Below, piece after piece: positions 15,674 through 25,500 of a stretch of DNA of 64,000 nucleotides. The position numbers and the translations under genes are program-made. The notes beneath the pieces are model-generated. The model was not told the origin of the DNA. It ran no database searches and worked only from the letters and a program-made list of their open reading frames with translations. Origin of the DNA: Actinomadura hallensis (GTDB lineage Bacteria > Actinomycetota > Actinomycetes > Streptosporangiales > Streptosporangiaceae); contig NZ_VFPO01000001.1 of the NCBI RefSeq assembly GCF_006716765.1, positions 5,518,001 to 5,582,000 on the forward strand, given 5' to 3'. Each line of letters begins with the position of its first letter. Positions within the stretch are counted from its first letter, which is position 1.

Positions 15674-16585
15674 TCAGCCGAGCGACTCCAGGACCTCCCG
15701 CAGGAAGCCGAGGGTGCGCGTCGGCGGCTCGGCCTGGACGCCGAGGCGGTTGAGGACGTCCCGGTAGTAGACGATGTCGGACGGCCTGTCCGGGTAGAGG
15801 GCCCCGGTGAGCTGCTCCAGGTAGACGACGTCGGGCAGGTCGGGCTCGGCGAACCGCAGCAGCGTCATCGGGCCGCCCTCGGCCGCGTGGCCGCCGACGG
15901 CGAACGGCAGGACCTGGACCGTGATGTTCGGCCGGCCCGCCATCTCGATGAGGTGCCGGATCTGCTCCCGCATCGTCTCGGGGCCGCCGACCACGCGGCG
16001 CAGCGCCGCCTCGTCGAGGATCGCCCACAGTTTCAGCGGCTCGGGACGGTCGAACACGCGGCGCCGCAGCATCCGCACCTCGACGCGCCGCTCGATCTCG
16101 GCGGCGGGCGCGTGCGGGTACCGGGCGGAGATCAGCGCGCGGGCGTAGCCGGCGGTCTGCAGCAGTTCCGGGACGTCCTGCACCTCGAAGACGCGGACGA
16201 CCTCGGCGCCCTGCTCCAGCCCCAGGTAGGGTTCGAACCAGCCCGGCACGACGTCGCCGTACTCCTGCCACCAGCCGGGGAGGTTCGCGTACTCGGCCAG
16301 CTCCAGCAGCGGCTCCCGGCGGGCGGGGTCGGTGACGCCGTAGAGGGTCAGCAGGTCGGCCACGTCGCGCTCCTTGAAGCCGACGCGGCCCAGCTCCATC
16401 CGGCTGATCTTGGAGTGGGAGGCGCGGATCTCGTATCCGGCGTCCTCGGTGGAGATGCCCGCCGCCTCGCGGAACCGGCGCAGATGCGCACCGACCAGCA
16501 TCCGCAGCACCGTCGGCCCCGCGGCGCGGTACTCCTGCGCGGACAGGGCCAGGGCGGGTTCGCCGGGGGGATCGCCGGCGGTCAC
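15674..16585 (-). CDS. Scr1-type XRE regulator (HTH plus DUF5753)
   Basis: 303 residues. The helix-turn-helix (about 28-85) contains 'AGYEIRASHSKISRMELGRV' and 'FKERDVADLLTLYGVTD'. The rest (about 95-295) is DUF5753, with 'WWQEYGDVVPGWFEPYLGLE' and 'GGHAAEGGPMTLLRFAEPDL'. These proteins usually act with a small DUF397 partner; here the partner position is taken by a DUF574 methyltransferase whose stop overlaps its GTG start (GTGA). It is closely similar to the regulator at 35416-36282 in its HTH. The nearest DUF397 gene in the window is 20 kb away. Confidence 0.9.
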   Translation of the reverse strand: MTAGDPPGEPALALSAQEYRAAGPTVLRMLVGAHLRRFREAAGISTEDAGYEIRASHSKISRMELGRVGFKERDVADLLTLYGVTDPARREPLLELAEYANLPGWWQEYGDVVPGWFEPYLGLEQGAEVVRVFEVQDVPELLQTAGYARALISARYPHAPAAEIERRVEVRMLRRRVFDRPEPLKLWAILDEAALRRVVGGPETMREQIRHLIEMAGRPNITVQVLPFAVGGHAAEGGPMTLLRFAEPDLPDVVYLEQLTGALYPDRPSDIVYYRDVLNRLGVQAEPPTRTLGFLREVLESLG

Positions 16586-17415
16586 GGTTTGCGCCCCACG
16601 GCGCAGAACTCGTCCACCTCGGGGGGCTCGCCGAACGGGCCGGGCTCGGCCCGCCACCGCGACACCGACACGACGCCGGGCTCCAGGATCTCCAGCCCGT
16701 CGAAGAAGCCGGCGATCATCTCGGGCGTGCGCAGGTGGTAGGGGGTCTCGCTCGCCTCGTTCCACATCTGGATGGCGCTGCGGAACGCCTCGCCGGTGAT
16801 GACGTCGGTGCCGTCGGCGACGACGAGGTGGCTGCCGGAGGCGAGCCCGGCGAGCAGCCGCCGGACGATCGAGCGGGCCTCGTCGTAGTCGGCGATGTGG
16901 CCGAGGATGTTCAGCAGCATCAGCCCGACGGGCTTGTCGAGGTCGAGCGTCCGGCCGGCCTCGGCGAGGATCCGCTCGGGTTCGCGTATGTCGGCGTCGA
17001 TGTAGCTGGTGGCGCCCTCGGGGCTGCTGGTCAGCAGCGCGCGGGCGTGGGAGAGGACGAGCGGGTCGTTGTCGACGTAGACGATGCGGGCGTCGGGCGC
17101 GGTGCGCTGCGCCACCTCGTGGGTGTTGTCGACGGTCGGCAGGCCGGTGCCGATGTCGAGGAACTGCCGGATGCCGACCTTGCCGGCCAGGTGCCGGACC
17201 GCGCGGGTGAGGAAGGCCCGGGAGTGCCGCGCCACGTCCACGATCTGCGGGTAGACGGCGACGAACTGGTCGCCGGCGGCGCGGTCGACGGGGTAGTTCT
17301 CCTTGCCGCCCAGCCAGTAGTTCCAGATGCGCGCGGACTGGGGGATCGTGCTGTCGATCTGCGGTTCGGGCGGCCCGCCGCCCCGTGCCGAGCTGTCCGG
17401 TGCCGGATCTCCCAC
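16582..17415 (-). CDS. DUF574 S-adenosylmethionine methyltransferase
   Basis: 277 residues, paralogue of the protein at 12018-12833: 'IPQSARIWNYWLGGKENYP', 'DIGTGLPTVDNTHEVAQ' and 'RIVYVDNDPLVLSHARALL' are nearly the same. GTG at 17415 has GAGGAGG six bases upstream and gives a start just before the conserved region. It is the first gene of an operon with the Scr1-type regulator, coupled by a 4-base overlap. Substrate unknown; the arrangement suggests that the methyltransferase works in the same developmental or stress circuit as the regulator, which is inference. Confidence 0.88.
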   Translation of the reverse strand: MGDPAPDSSARGGGPPEPQIDSTIPQSARIWNYWLGGKENYPVDRAAGDQFVAVYPQIVDVARHSRAFLTRAVRHLAGKVGIRQFLDIGTGLPTVDNTHEVAQRTAPDARIVYVDNDPLVLSHARALLTSSPEGATSYIDADIREPERILAEAGRTLDLDKPVGLMLLNILGHIADYDEARSIVRRLLAGLASGSHLVVADGTDVITGEAFRSAIQMWNEASETPYHLRTPEMIAGFFDGLEILEPGVVSVSRWRAEPGPFGEPPEVDEFCAVGRKP

Positions 17416-17684
17416 GGACGCCTCCTCGTTCGCGCAGGAACGTTTCCACCGCAAGAAGTTACTCGTAAGTCTCCCACTTGCCCACCGGGATGGGAACGCA
17501 AGGTTAGCGGCGCGCCGGGACGGCGCGCGGCGCATCGCCGGCGGTTCCCTCCTGACCTGGCACGATACGCGGCCGAGAAATAATCCGGAAGAAATCGGGA
17601 CGGGATGTCGATCCGGTCACTCCTTGTTCGACGCGTCAGCGAGAGGCCGGGGAGGCCGGCCCCCGCACCACGGAGGAGACACCG

Positions 17685-18035
17685 ATGCGCTTCCTGATGA
17701 TGACGACGGACACCGGCGACCAGGGCGTTCCCGACGAGGCCACCCAGATCGAGATGGGCAAGTTCATCGAGGAGATGTCCAAGGCCGGGGTGCTGCTGGC
17801 GACCGGCGGGCTGGAGCCCGGCGGCACGCGCATCACCTCGTCCGGCGGCAAGGTCACCGTCACCGACGGCCCGTTCACCGAGGCCAAGGAGGGCATCGTG
17901 GGCTTCGCGCTGATCGAGGCGCGCAGCCGCGAGGAGGCGATCGAGCTGTCCAAGCGGTTCTGGCAGATCGTGGGGGACGGCGCCGGCGTGATCAAGCAGG
18001 TCTTCGGGCCGGAGGACCCGATCCCCGGCGCGTGA
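17685..18035 (+). CDS. YciI/DGPF-domain protein
   Basis: 116 residues of the YCII-related family, recognised from the 'VTVTDGPFTEAKEGIVGFAL' block (DGPF motif) at about 61-80 and the 'MRFLMMTTDTGD' opening. The fold is a dimeric ferredoxin-like alpha/beta barrel of unproven activity. In actinobacteria the gene usually precedes an ECF sigma factor with a long C-terminal extension (ECF41/DUF6596 type), and here it is followed by the broken remnant of exactly such a gene. Good RBS (GGAGGAGA) before ATG. A large hairpin at 18046-18091 follows. Confidence 0.9.
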   Translation: MRFLMMTTDTGDQGVPDEATQIEMGKFIEEMSKAGVLLATGGLEPGGTRITSSGGKVTVTDGPFTEAKEGIVGFALIEARSREEAIELSKRFWQIVGDGAGVIKQVFGPEDPIPGA

Positions 18036-18045
18036 CCCCGCGGCC

Positions 18046-18091
18046 GGCGGGGCGGGGCGGCGCGGTCTCCGCCGCGCGGCCCCGCCCCGCC
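18046..18091 (+). terminator. GC-rich hairpin after the YciI gene
   Basis: A 13-bp perfect stem (18046-18058 with 18079-18091) with further inner pairing. It sits between the YciI gene and the sigma-factor remnant. Confidence 0.65.
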
Positions 18092-18131
18092 GACTTGCGC
18101 GGCGGGCGGTGCGGGTGCTCTGATCTGCCGC

Positions 18132-18852
18132 GTGACGCCTTCGAGCGGCCCCGGCCCGCGCGGGTCGGGCGTGCACGCGAGCATCGACGCGGTGTGGCGG
18201 CTGGAGGCCGCCCGGATCATCGCCGGGCTGGCCCGGATGGTGGGCGACATCGGGATCGCCGAGGACCTCGCGCAGGACGCGCTGCTCGCCGCCCTCGAAC
18301 AGTGGCCCGAGTCGGGCGTCCCGGACGCGGGCCCGCACCGGCCCGTCCGGCGAACCCGTCCCCATCCACGAGCAGAACCGCGGCCTCTGGGACCGGCTCC
18401 TCATCCACCGCGGCTACACCGCCCTGCTCCGCGCGAAGGCCATCGGCGAACCGCCCGGCCCCTACGTGCTGCAGGCCGCGATCGCCGCCTGCCACGCGCA
18501 GGCGCCCACCGCCGAGGACACCGACTGGGAGCAGATCGCGTCCCTGTACGGCGTCCTCGCGAAGGCGGCCCCGTCTCCCGTCGTGGAGCTGAACCGGGCG
18601 GTGGCGGTCGGGATGGCGTACGGTCCCGAGCGGGGCCTGGAGATCGCCGACGCGCTGGTGGACGAGCCGACCCTGCGCGGCTACCACCTGCTCCCCGGCG
18701 TGCGCGGCGACCTGCTCGCACGGCTCGGGCGGCGCGGTGAGGCCCGCGCGCAGTTCGAGCGCGCGGCGGAGCTCACCCGCAACGCCGCCGAACGGAGGGT
18801 TCTGCTGGACCGCGCCGCCGCGCTCGGCGGCGGGGAGCGAGAGGAGAGGTGA
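18132..18852 (+). pseudogene. ECF sigma factor (DUF6596 type) with large internal deletion
   Basis: The first 65 or so codons, from GTG 18132, encode the start of sigma region 2 ('IIAGLARMVGDIGIAEDLAQ', 'ALLAALEQWPESGVP'). From about 18325 the reading frame that matches the family is another one, 'ARTGPSGEPVPIHEQNRGLW', continuing to 18852 through 'YVLQAAIAACHAQAPT' and 'SPVVELNRAVAVGMAYGPE'. In intact relatives about 200 residues lie between these blocks, including the rest of region 2, all of region 4 and the DUF6596 start. They are gone and the junction is out of frame, so no working sigma factor can be made. Whether the C-terminal half is still translated is unknown. Confidence 0.82.
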
Positions 18853-18856
18853 ACGG

Positions 18857-19798
18857 GTGATCGCGCATTCGGACGTGGCCGCCGCGGCGGCGCGCATCGC
18901 GGGCCGTGTCCGCAGGACGCCGCTGCTGGAGGTCGACCCGGCGCCGCTCGCGCCCGCAGCCCGGATGTGGCTGAAGCTGGAGCTGACGCAGCACACCGGG
19001 TCGTTCAAGGCGCGCGGCGCGTTCAACCACGTCCTTGCGGCGCGGGAGGAGGGGCGGCTGCCGGACGCCGGGATCGTCGCCGCCTCCGGGGGCAACGCCG
19101 GGCTCGCCTTCGCGTACGCGGCGTCGCGGTCCGGGGCGCCCGCCGAGGTGTTCGTCCCGGAGACGGCGCCCGCGGTGAAGGTCGCCCTGCTCCGCGCGCT
19201 CGGCGCCGCCGTCACCCAGGTCGGCGCCCGGTACGCGGAGGCGCAGGACGCCGCCCAGAAACGCGCCGCCGAGACGGGGGCGCTGTTCTGCCACGCCTAC
19301 GACCTGCCGGAAGTGTGCGCCGGGCAGGGCACGCTCGGCCTGGAGATCCTGGAGCAGACCGGCGGGGAGATCGACACCGTCCTGCTCTCGGTCGGCGGCG
19401 GCGGGCTGATGGCGGGCGTCGCCGCCGCGCTGGAGGGCCGCGCCCGCGTGGTCGGCGTCGAGCCGGAGCGCATCCCCACCCTGGAGCGCGCTCTGCACGA
19501 GGGCGGGCCCGTCGCCGTGGACGTGTCCGGGGTCGCCGCCGACTCGCTCGGCGCGACGCGGCTCGGCGACATCGCCTTCTCCGTCGCGTCCCGCACCGGG
19601 GTGCTCCCGGTGCTCGTCTCCGACGAGGCGATCGTGGCGGCCCGCCGGTTCCTGTGGAGCGAGTACCGGCTCGTCGCCGAGCACGGGACCGCCGCCGCGG
19701 TCGCCGCACTCCGCGTGGGCGCCTACCGTCCCGAGCCCGGGGAGCGCGTCATGGTCGTCCTGTGCGGCGCCAACACCGACCCGTCCGACCTGGCGTGA
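18857..19798 (+). CDS. PLP-dependent threonine/serine dehydratase-like enzyme
   Basis: 313 residues of the fold-type II PLP family. PLP would bind Lys51 in 'HTGSFKARGAF'; 'ASGGNAGLAFAYAA' is the asparagine loop and 'LSVGGGGLMAG' near residue 180 the phosphate cup. There is no C-terminal ACT regulatory domain, so it resembles the catabolic or serine/threonine dehydratase-like group. The usual product would be 2-oxobutyrate or pyruvate with ammonia. GTG 18857 is preceded by GAGGAGAGG. It follows the dead sigma factor by 4 bases, so it may once have been read from the same transcript. Exact substrate uncertain. Confidence 0.88.
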   Translation: MIAHSDVAAAAARIAGRVRRTPLLEVDPAPLAPAARMWLKLELTQHTGSFKARGAFNHVLAAREEGRLPDAGIVAASGGNAGLAFAYAASRSGAPAEVFVPETAPAVKVALLRALGAAVTQVGARYAEAQDAAQKRAAETGALFCHAYDLPEVCAGQGTLGLEILEQTGGEIDTVLLSVGGGGLMAGVAAALEGRARVVGVEPERIPTLERALHEGGPVAVDVSGVAADSLGATRLGDIAFSVASRTGVLPVLVSDEAIVAARRFLWSEYRLVAEHGTAAAVAALRVGAYRPEPGERVMVVLCGANTDPSDLA

Positions 19799-19858
19799 CC
19801 GGCCGACCCCGCCTGATCCCCGCCTGATCCCGGCCTGACCGGCGGGCCCGGACGCGGT

Positions 19859-21217
19859 TCAGGACACCGGACGGACCGACTGGAGCGGCAGGAGGCGGAC
19901 GGGACGGTCGGCGACGGCGGACTGCGTCGCGACCTGGCCGCCGCAGAGCGCCTCCACGGCGTACGCGGCGAGCGCGTTGTCGACCGGGTGGGGGGCGGGG
20001 ATGCCCTGGGCGTCGAGCTGCTGGTACTTGGTCAGGTTGAGGGCGATCGACATCTGCCGCGACCCGTCCTCGGAGGACAGCGTCTGGGCGGCCGCTCCGA
20101 AGACGACGCCGTCGTGGCCCCAGAACGTCCCGCACGGCAGGCTGAGCGCGTAGAGCCCGAGGCCGTAGTTCATGAGGAAGTTGCCCTCGGCGTCCTTCAC
20201 GGCGACGGCGTGCTTCATCTGGACCAGCGCCTCCTCGCCGATGAGGTGCCCGGTGAGGAGCCTGCGGTAGAAGCGGTTGAGGTCGCGGTTGGTGGAGACC
20301 AGCGCGCCCGCCGTCCATGCCCAGGACATGTCGAACGTGCTGTAGTCGCGGGGCGGGTCCACCTGCTGGTAGAGCGACTCGTACATCCGCGAGTGGGGGC
20401 CGAACACCCACGGGCTGGACGGGAAGTAGGTGTTCCTCAGCCCGGCCTTGGCGATGACGTTACGGCTGATGTACGTCTCCGCCTTGGTCCGCGTCACCTT
20501 CTCCAGAAGCAGCCCGGCGATGATGTAGTTGGTGTTCGAGTACGACCAGCGCTCCCCCGGGATGCCGGTTCTGGGAGCGGCCAGGCCCCACTTGACGAGC
20601 TGCTCCGGCGGGACGCTGCGGAAGCGGTGGTCCTCGAGGCTCCTGGGCGACAGCTCCCTCAGCGACGGGAAGGCCCAGGCCATGTAGTCGCCGATGCCGC
20701 TGGTGTGGTTCAGGAGCATCCGCACCGTCACCTGCTCCCCCGCCATCGCCGGGACGAGGCCGGGCAGGTAGTCGTTCACCGGTGCGTCGAGGTCGATGCG
20801 GCCCTTCTCGACCTGCTGGAGGATCGCCGTGGCCATGAACGTCTTGGTGATGCTCCCCACGCGATGCCGCATGTTCGGCGTGACGGGACGTTCCACGCGG
20901 ACGTCCGCGACGCCGGACGCGCCGTCCCACCTGGTGCGGCCGTCCCGCACCGACGAGAACAGCCCGTGCATGCCCGCGTCGTGCGTGGCGTCGAGGGTGG
21001 CGCGCAGCTTCGCCGGGTCGAACGGCCCGGCCGAGGGGACGCTCACGGAGTGCCGGGCGGGCGCCGAGGGCTCGCGGTCGGGCGCGGCGGCGGCCGGCGC
21101 CTGGAGCGGCGTCCCCGCCAGCGTCGTCGCCGCGAGCAGCGCGGCCACTCCCGCCGCGGCGCACCGCGCCGCGCGGACGCGCAGCCGGCGCGCCCGCCGT
21201 CCGAACCGCCTCGCCAT
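19859..21217 (-). CDS. Secreted class C beta-lactamase/D-Ala-D-Ala carboxypeptidase-type serine hydrolase
   Basis: 452 residues with a twin-arginine-rich N-terminus and signal/anchor segment (about 18-45). The catalytic Ser122 and Lys125 lie in 'VGSITKTFMATAIL', the second motif is 'YSNTNYIIAGLLLE' near 226, and the third is HDG in 'FWGHDGVVFGAA'. This is the penicillin-binding, serine beta-lactamase-like family, whose members in actinomycetes include R61-type carboxypeptidases and esterases. A role in cell-wall trimming is likely but not proved. Monocistronic and convergent with the dehydratase gene. Confidence 0.9.
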   Translation of the reverse strand: MARRFGRRARRLRVRAARCAAAGVAALLAATTLAGTPLQAPAAAAPDREPSAPARHSVSVPSAGPFDPAKLRATLDATHDAGMHGLFSSVRDGRTRWDGASGVADVRVERPVTPNMRHRVGSITKTFMATAILQQVEKGRIDLDAPVNDYLPGLVPAMAGEQVTVRMLLNHTSGIGDYMAWAFPSLRELSPRSLEDHRFRSVPPEQLVKWGLAAPRTGIPGERWSYSNTNYIIAGLLLEKVTRTKAETYISRNVIAKAGLRNTYFPSSPWVFGPHSRMYESLYQQVDPPRDYSTFDMSWAWTAGALVSTNRDLNRFYRRLLTGHLIGEEALVQMKHAVAVKDAEGNFLMNYGLGLYALSLPCGTFWGHDGVVFGAAAQTLSSEDGSRQMSIALNLTKYQQLDAQGIPAPHPVDNALAAYAVEALCGGQVATQSAVADRPVRLLPLQSVRPVS

Positions 21218-21342
21218 CGCCCTCGTCTCTCCCCGCCGCCCGATCGTTCAGAGAGAAGTCTGCTAGGTGATCGTCCGGGCTGTCATCCCGGGGGTCCGGT
21301 GAGCGGGCGCCGCGACGACGTCGAGCCAGGCGAGCGGGCGGA

Positions 21343-22431
21343 TCAGCTGAGCAGGTCGGCGAGGGTCTCGCGGCGGGACGGGTGCCGCAGCTTGTGCATC
21401 CCCTTCGACTCGATCTGCCGGATGCGCTCGCGCGTCACCCCGTAGACCTTGCCGACCTCCTCCAGGGTCTTGGGCTCGCCGCCGGCCAGGCCGAACCGCA
21501 GCGAGATCACGCCCGCCTCCCGCTCGGTGAGCGTCTCCAGGACCGCGTCGAGGCGCCCGCGCAGCATCGAGGACGCGACGACGTCGGCGGGGTCCCCGCC
21601 GTCGGGGTCCTCGATGACGTCGCCGAGCTCGCCGTCGCCGTCCTCGCCGAGCGGGGTGTGCAGGGACAGCGGCTCGCGGGCCTGCCGCCGCAGCCACTCC
21701 ACCTTCTCGGGCGTGATGTCCAGCTCGGCGGCCAGCTCCTGCGAGGTCGGCTCGCGGCCGAGGTCCTGCGCCATCCGCCGCCGGACCCGCGTCATCCGGT
21801 TGAGGACCTCCACGACGTGGACGGGGATGCGGATCGTGCGGCTCTGGTCGGCGAGCGCGCGGCTGATCGCCTGCTTGATCCACCAGACGGCGTAGGTGGA
21901 GAACTTCAGGCCTCGGCGGTACTCGAACTTCTCCACGGCGCGGATGAGGCCGAGGTTGCCCTCCTGAACGAGGTCGTTCAGCGGCAGTCCGTGGCCCATG
22001 TACCGCTTGGCGAGCGAGACCACCAGGCGGAGGTTGGCCTCGACCATGTGCTCCTTGGCGCGGACGCCGTCGGCGGCGATCCATTCGAGGTCGGCGCGGT
22101 CCTGGAGGCTGAGCTCGTCGCCGAGCCGTTCGAGGCGCTCGCGGGCGAACAGGCCGGCCTCGATGCGCTTGGCCAGGTCGACCTCCTGCTCGGCCGTGAG
22201 CAGCGCGGTGCGCCCGATGCGGGAGAGGTAGTCCTTCATCGGGTCGGTGAGGTTGACGGTCCCGCGCGCGGACGCGCTGGGCGCTTGGCTGGCGTTCAGG
22301 GCTGTGTCCTTTGCTCGTCCAGGTACTCGTGCGGGTTCCGGTCCGGCTGCTCTTCCTGGTGTGCGCCCGGGCGATCGCCCGGCCGGGAGGGAACGGCTCA
22401 CCCGATCTCGGTACCCGGAGGCGTCCCGCAA
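21343..22431 (-). CDS. Sigma-70 family RNA polymerase sigma factor (RpoD/SigA/HrdB-like)
   Basis: About 320-362 residues depending on start. Region 1.2 is 'TDPMKDYLSRIGRTALLTAE', region 2 holds 'LRLVVSLAKRYMGHGLPLND' and 'FEYRRGLKFSTYAVWWIKQA', and region 4 has 'LEEVGKVYGVTRERIRQIES'. This complete set defines group 1 or 2. The long acidic N-terminus of primary sigma factors is missing, so a group 2 factor (HrdA or mycobacterial SigB-like) is more likely. The start is uncertain: TTG 22431 is the longest option, GTG 22401 is another, and the AAAGGA at about 22310 would suit a non-standard CTG at 22302. The pyruvate carboxylase gene upstream is on the same strand, separated by a hairpin. Confidence 0.9.
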   Translation of the reverse strand: MRDASGYRDRVSRSLPAGRSPGRTPGRAAGPEPARVPGRAKDTALNASQAPSASARGTVNLTDPMKDYLSRIGRTALLTAEQEVDLAKRIEAGLFARERLERLGDELSLQDRADLEWIAADGVRAKEHMVEANLRLVVSLAKRYMGHGLPLNDLVQEGNLGLIRAVEKFEYRRGLKFSTYAVWWIKQAISRALADQSRTIRIPVHVVEVLNRMTRVRRRMAQDLGREPTSQELAAELDITPEKVEWLRRQAREPLSLHTPLGEDGDGELGDVIEDPDGGDPADVVASSMLRGRLDAVLETLTEREAGVISLRFGLAGGEPKTLEEVGKVYGVTRERIRQIESKGMHKLRHPSRRETLADLLS

Positions 22432-22501
22432 TAATCCCGCGCGCCCCCCACCCCGGGGTTTCCACGGCGTTCCCCGCGGCCGGGACGCGCCGACCGCGGG
22501 G

Positions 22502-22530
22502 CGGGCGCCCTCCCCGGCGGAGGGCGCCCG
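22502..22530 (-). terminator. Hairpin after pyruvate carboxylase gene
   Basis: A perfect 12-bp stem (22502-22513 with 22519-22530) with a 5-base loop directly follows the pyc stop on the minus strand. Confidence 0.75.
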
Positions 22531-22536
22531 GCCGGT

Positions 22537-25500
22537 CTAGCCGATCACCATCAGGAGGTCGCCCGCCTGCACCGGCGACGTCTCGGGGACGGCGAGGCGG
22601 GTGACGGTCCCGGAGGCGGAGGCGGTGATGGCGGCCTCCATCTTCATCGCCTCTATGGTGGCGACGACGTCCCCGGCGGCGACCTCGTCGCCCTTGGACA
22701 CGCGCAGCGTCACCGAGCCGTCGAACGGGGCGGCGACGTGGCCGGGGTCGTCCGGGTCGGCGCGCTCCACCGGCGGCGCGTCCGACACGACGGCCTTGTC
22801 GCGGACGGACAGCGTCCGGAGCTGGCCGTTCACGGTGCAGATGACCTGCCGGACGCCCGCCTCGTCGACGTCGCCGACCGCCTCCAGCCCCGCCAGGACC
22901 CGCACGCCCGGTTCGAGGTCGAACGCGACCTCGTGGCCGGTGCGCAGCCCGTAGAGGAACGGGCCGGTGGGCAGGACGGACAGGTCGCCGTAGGCGGCGC
23001 GGGCCTCGCGGTAGTCCTTGGCGGGGCCGGGGAACAGGAGCCGGTCCAGGGTGTCGCGCACCTCCGGCCCGTCCAGGGCCTTCTCCTCGTCCTCGGTGAG
23101 CTCGCCGCGGGCGGGCGTGTACTGGCGCCCGGCCAGGGCCTTGGTGCGGAACGGCTCGGGCCAGCCTCCCGGCGGGTCGCCCAGCTCGCCCTTCAGGAAC
23201 CCGATGACGCTGTCGGGGATGTCGTAGCGGTCCGGGTTCTCGGCGAAGTCGTCGGGGTCGGCGCCCGCGGCGACCAGGTGCAGGGCCAGGTCTCCGACGA
23301 CCTTGCTGGACGGGGTGACCTTCACCAGGCGCCCGAGGATCGCGTCGGCCGCCGCGTACAGCCGCTCGATCTCCTCGAAGCGGTCCCCGAGCCCGAGCGC
23401 GACGGCCTGCTGCCGCAGGTTGGACAGCTGCCCGCCGGGGATCTCGTGCTGGTAGACGCGCCCGGTCGGGGACGGGAGGCCCATCTCGAACGGCGCGTAG
23501 AGCTTGCGGACGGCCTCCCAGTACGGCTCCATCGCGGTCAGCGCGCCGAGGTCGAGCCCGGTGGCGCGGTCGGTGAAGTCGGTCGCGGCGACGATCGCCT
23601 GGAGCGGCGGCTGGCTGGTGGTGCCGGACAGCGGCGCGGCGGCCCCGTCGACGGCGTCGACGCCCGCTTCGACGGCGGCGACGTAGGTGCCGAGCTGGCC
23701 GCCCGCCGTGTCGTGGGTGTGCAGGTGGACGGGCAGGTCGAAGCGCTCGCGGAGGGCGGAGACCAGCGTCCGGGCGGCGGGCGCGCGCAGCAGGCCGGCC
23801 ATGTCCTTGATGCACAGGATGTGGACGCCCGCCTCGACGAGCTGCTCCGCGAGCCGCAGGTAGTAGTCGAGGGTGTAGAGACGCTCGTCCGGGGACGACA
23901 GGTCGCCGGTGTAGCAGAGGGTCCCCTCGACCAGCGCGTGCGTCTGGAGGGCGGCGTCGATCGCCGGGCGCATGCACTCCACGTCGTTGAGGGCGTCGAA
24001 CACGCGGAAGATGTCGACTCCCGTATTGGCGGCCTCCCGCACGAACGCGCGGGCCACCGAATCGGGGTACGGCGTGTAGCCCACGGTGTTGCGGCCGCGC
24101 AGGAGCATCTGGATGCACAGGTTGGGGGCGGCCTCACGGATCGCGGCCAGCCTGTCCCAGGGGGACTCGCCCAGGAAACGGAGCGCGACGTCGTAGGTTG
24201 CCCCTCCCCAAGCCTCGATGGAGAGAAGCTGCGGGGTCATGCGGGCGAGGTAAGGCGCGGCGGCCACGAGGTCGTAGGTGCGTACTCGCGTGGCCAGAAG
24301 CGACTGGTGCGCGTCCCTGAACGTGGTGTCGGTGACGGCAAGTGCCTTCTGCTTGCGGAGCTCCTCGGCGAACGCGCGCGCGCCGATCGCCATGAGCCGG
24401 TCGCGGGAGCCTTGTGGGATCGGGCCGCTCGTGTCCAGTGGCGGCAGCTTCTCCGCGGGGTCCAGGTCCGTGGGCGCGTCGCCGTGCGGCTTGTTGACGG
24501 TGACGTCCGCCAGGTACCGGACGAGCCGCGTCGCGCGGTCCCCGCTGGACCGGGCGGTCAGCAGCTCGGGGTGTTCGGCGATGTAGGACGTCGTGACGCC
24601 GCCCGCGCGGAAGTCCGGCTCGTCCAGCAGGGCCTGGAGGAACGGGATGTTGGACGCGACGCCCCGGATGCGGAACTCGGCGACGGCCCGGCGCGCCCGC
24701 CGCACGGCCTCCTCGAACGTCCGGCCGCGGCAGGTCAGCTTGACCAGCAGCGAGTCGAAGTGGGGGCTGACGACCGCGCCGCCGTAGGCCGTGCCGGTGT
24801 CCAGCCGCACCCCGGCGCCGCCCGGCGAGCGGTACGCGGAGATCTTGCCGGTGTCGGGGCGGAAGTCGTTGGCGGGGTCCTCGGTGGTGATGCGGCACTG
24901 GACGGCGTAGCCGCTGACCGTGACGTCCTCCTGGTTGACGCCGAGGTCGGCGAGGGTCTCGCCGCCCGCGATGCGCAGCTGGCTCTGCACCAGGTCGACG
25001 CCGGTGACCTCCTCGGTCACGGTGTGCTCGACCTGGATGCGCGGGTTCATCTCGATGAAGACGTGCTCGCCCCGGCCGTCGACGAGGAACTCCACGGTGC
25101 CCGCGTTCTCGTAGCCGATCTCACGGGCGAACTTCACCGCGTCCTCGCAGAGCCGCTGCGCCACCGCCGGGTCGAGCTTCGGCGCGGGCGCGATCTCCAC
25201 GACCTTCTGGTGGCGGCGCTGCACCGAGCAGTCCCGCTCCCGCAGGTGGACGACGTGCCCGGCGCCGTCCGCGAGGACCTGCACCTCGATGTGGCGGGGA
25301 TCGTCCACCGCCTGCTCCAGGAACACCGTCGGGTCGCCGAACGCGCTCTCGGCCTCGCGGCGCGCCGTGTCCACGGCGGCCTCCAGCTCCTCGCGGCGGT
25401 CCACGCGGCGCAGCCCGCGCCCGCCGCCGCCGGCCGCGGCCTTCACGAACAGCGGGAACCCGACCCCGTCGGCCGCCTCCAGCTCCCGTCCGGGCTCGGG

